Shown here piece by piece: positions 4,780 through 5,954 of a DNA stretch of 5,954 bases. The stretch comes from an uncultured Pseudomonadota bacterium (GTDB lineage Bacteria; Lernaellota; Lernaellaia; Lernaellales; Lernaellaceae): the NCBI GenBank assembly GCA_937967875.1, contig CALBTQ010000827.1, positions 1 to 5,954 on the forward strand. The letters are read 5' to 3'. The position numbers were made by a program, and so were the translations under genes. Below the pieces are notes generated by a model. The model was given only the letters and a program-made list of their open reading frames with translations. It had not been told where the DNA came from and did no database searches. Numbering within the stretch: the first letter of the stretch is position 1; each line of letters begins with the position of its first letter.

Positions 4780-5909
4780 ATGAAAAAGCTGGGGCTCGCC
4801 GCGGTAATCCTGATCGTGACGATGCTGGCCGGTTGCGGTCCGCAGACCGTATCGTCGTTGTCGCTGAAAGCGGACGACGACACGGGGTACATTTTCGGCC
4901 GCATTCTGCCGATCTTCGACGTCGACAACGGCTACGTCGCCTTCGAGCGCGCCGGCGGTTCGACGGTCAAGTGCGCGATGACCGACGACGGCTACTTCCT
5001 TCTGAAAAACAAGGCCGGGCGCGTGCGGTTGACCAAACTGGGCTACGAGGACGCCGTGGGCGTGCAGACCGTCACCCTGAGCACGCCGGCGACGCTGGAG
5101 GTGGTCGGCGGCCGGGTGACCTACGTGGGGCAGATCGTCGTCGCCCCGCACTCCCAGGAAGTCTACCTGACCGACGATTTCCCGCGCGATCGCCAATGGC
5201 TGAAGGCCAACTACGCCTTCGCGGGCGAGCCGCAAAGCGCCTTCCCCAATCGTTCGTTTTATCTGGTGATGGACCAGTTCGCCGCCGCACCGGCGCCGTC
5301 GGCGCGCCTGGAGAACGGCCGGGCGTTCATTCCGGGCGGCGAGTTTCTCATGGGCGACGTGTGGCCGGGCAACCTGGTGCGGGCCTTCGGCGTGCGCGAC
5401 CTGTCGCAATTGCCGCCGCACCGAGTGACGGTCGGCGCCTACCGCATCGACGAATACCCGGTAGCCGCCGCGGACCTGGATCGCCGCGGCGAGGAATCGG
5501 CGACCGAGGTGAGTTGGAACGAAGCCGACGCCTATTGCCGCGCGCAGGGTGGCCGCCTGCCCACCGAGGCCGAATACGAGCTGGCCATGCGCGGCCCGGC
5601 CTGGGGTGGTCATCTTTACGCCGGCGCGCCTCTGCCCGGCCAGGAACTGAAGCCCCTCGCCGCGCCCCCGGCCAATGCACCGGACTGGACCGTCAGCCCC
5701 TACGCCGTGAAAACGCGGGCGAACGGACTGGCCGAGTGGACCGCCGATTGGTACGGCACGGACACGTACCGCACGATGTCCGCGACCGATCCGACCGGAC
5801 CGGCGCGCGGCGCGCGACGCATCGTACGGGCCGGGCCCTATCGTTTCTCCCTGCCGCCCGAGAGCAAGATGCGCGGCCTGGGTTTCCGCTGCTCGTATCC
5901 GCAAGCGGG
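4780..5909 (+). CDS. Lipoprotein with compact SUMF1/FGE-sulfatase domain, 3'-truncated by adapter
   Basis: 377 residues are visible. The ATG at 4780 is preferred over the ATG at 4765 because GGGAGGGAG (4767-4775) lies between them and a lipoprotein signal starts at 4780: MKKLGLAAVI, then lipobox LAGC with lipidated Cys19. Residues about 35-125 look like a small beta-rich domain of the carboxypeptidase-regulatory type (GYIFGRILPI, DDGYFLLKNKAG, LEVVGGRVTYVGQIVV). Residues about 181-371 are an FGE-sulfatase domain: AFIPGGEFLMGD, PPHRVTVGAYRIDEYPV, VSWNEADAYCRAQGGRLPTEAEYELAMRG, NGLAEWTADWY and GLGFRC. True formylglycine-generating enzymes carry a Cys pair in a GGSxLCxxxYC segment. The matching place here is RAGPYRFSLPP, with no Cys, so catalytic activity is unlikely and a structural or binding role is more plausible. 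The stretch usually between PVTNxxY and VSW is very short (only about 15 residues). Adapter sequence supplies the apparent end and stop at 5929-5931; only a few residues are probably missing. Confidence 0.88.
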
Positions 5910-5954
5910 AGATCGGAAGAGCGTCGTGTAGGGAAAGAGTGTAGATCTCGGTGG
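5910..5954 (-). other. Illumina universal adapter (P5 side, reverse complement), not genomic
   Basis: From 5910 the sequence reads AGATCGGAAGAGCGTCGTG and continues to CTCGGTGG, matching the reverse complement of the TruSeq universal adapter over 45 nt. The final codons and stop of the last reading frame (5911-5931) are therefore adapter-made. Confidence 0.97.

Noticed and set aside
4762..5904. 380-codon antisense frame opposite the FGE-like lipoprotein
   Set aside because: It mirrors a well-supported gene with matching motifs; its composition (Arg, Gly, His, Val) is typical of a high-GC antisense shadow.
5911..5931. C-terminal DRKSVV and stop codon of the lipoprotein
   Set aside because: These codons are adapter sequence; the domain's natural end (GFRC) lies just before them.

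Overview
This is a 5.95 kb metagenomic-looking fragment from a Gram-negative (diderm) bacterium. It carries seven protein genes, all on the + strand, and no RNA gene, insertion sequence or CRISPR array that I can see. Both ends are Illumina library adapter rather than genome: positions 1-48 at the left and 5910-5954 at the right. The biological insert is therefore about 49-5909, and the first and last genes are cut at the adapter junctions. Evidence for a diderm host: a beta-barrel outer-membrane protein with a C-terminal aromatic residue, a lipoprotein with a lipobox, an exported lytic transglycosylase, and a small exported protein that resembles the exosortase-associated TIGR04073 family. 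I cannot name the taxon. High GC and long Asp/Thr-rich secreted tails would fit an uncultured delta-proteobacterium-like lineage, but this is a guess.

Layout. (1) 50-865: the end of an AT-rich membrane-anchored SGNH/GDSL hydrolase. (2) 866-970: an AT-rich spacer with a 9-bp hairpin and a dyad/direct-repeat element. (3) 971-1993: a secreted protein with a CBM9-like domain, an extreme Asp-rich tail and a Gly-Cys C-terminus, followed by a terminator. (4) 2156-3377: a two-gene unit, a lytic transglycosylase and pgsA, separated by 1 nt and preceded by a promoter-like sequence with a perfect -35. (5) 3378-3590: an AT-rich control region with three related 15-nt elements, an inverted repeat and a possible promoter. 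(6) 3591-4704: a beta-barrel protein and a TIGR04073-like protein, 10 nt apart, closed by a strong intrinsic terminator. (7) 4780-5909: a lipoprotein with an N-terminal beta-rich domain and a compact SUMF1/FGE-sulfatase domain that appears to lack the catalytic cysteine pair.

The common theme is the cell envelope: peptidoglycan cleavage, phosphatidylglycerol synthesis, outer-membrane barrel, lipoprotein and secreted binding protein. I see no classical defence or mobile system. The left ~0.9 kb is clearly more AT-rich (rows sampled by hand at about 30-47% GC) than the downstream genes (about 63% in a sampled row). This suggests either a transferred gene or a chimeric molecule. The most unusual items are the poly-Asp protein, the repeat-bearing control region upstream of the barrel operon, and the terminator sitting directly before the FGE-like lipoprotein gene.
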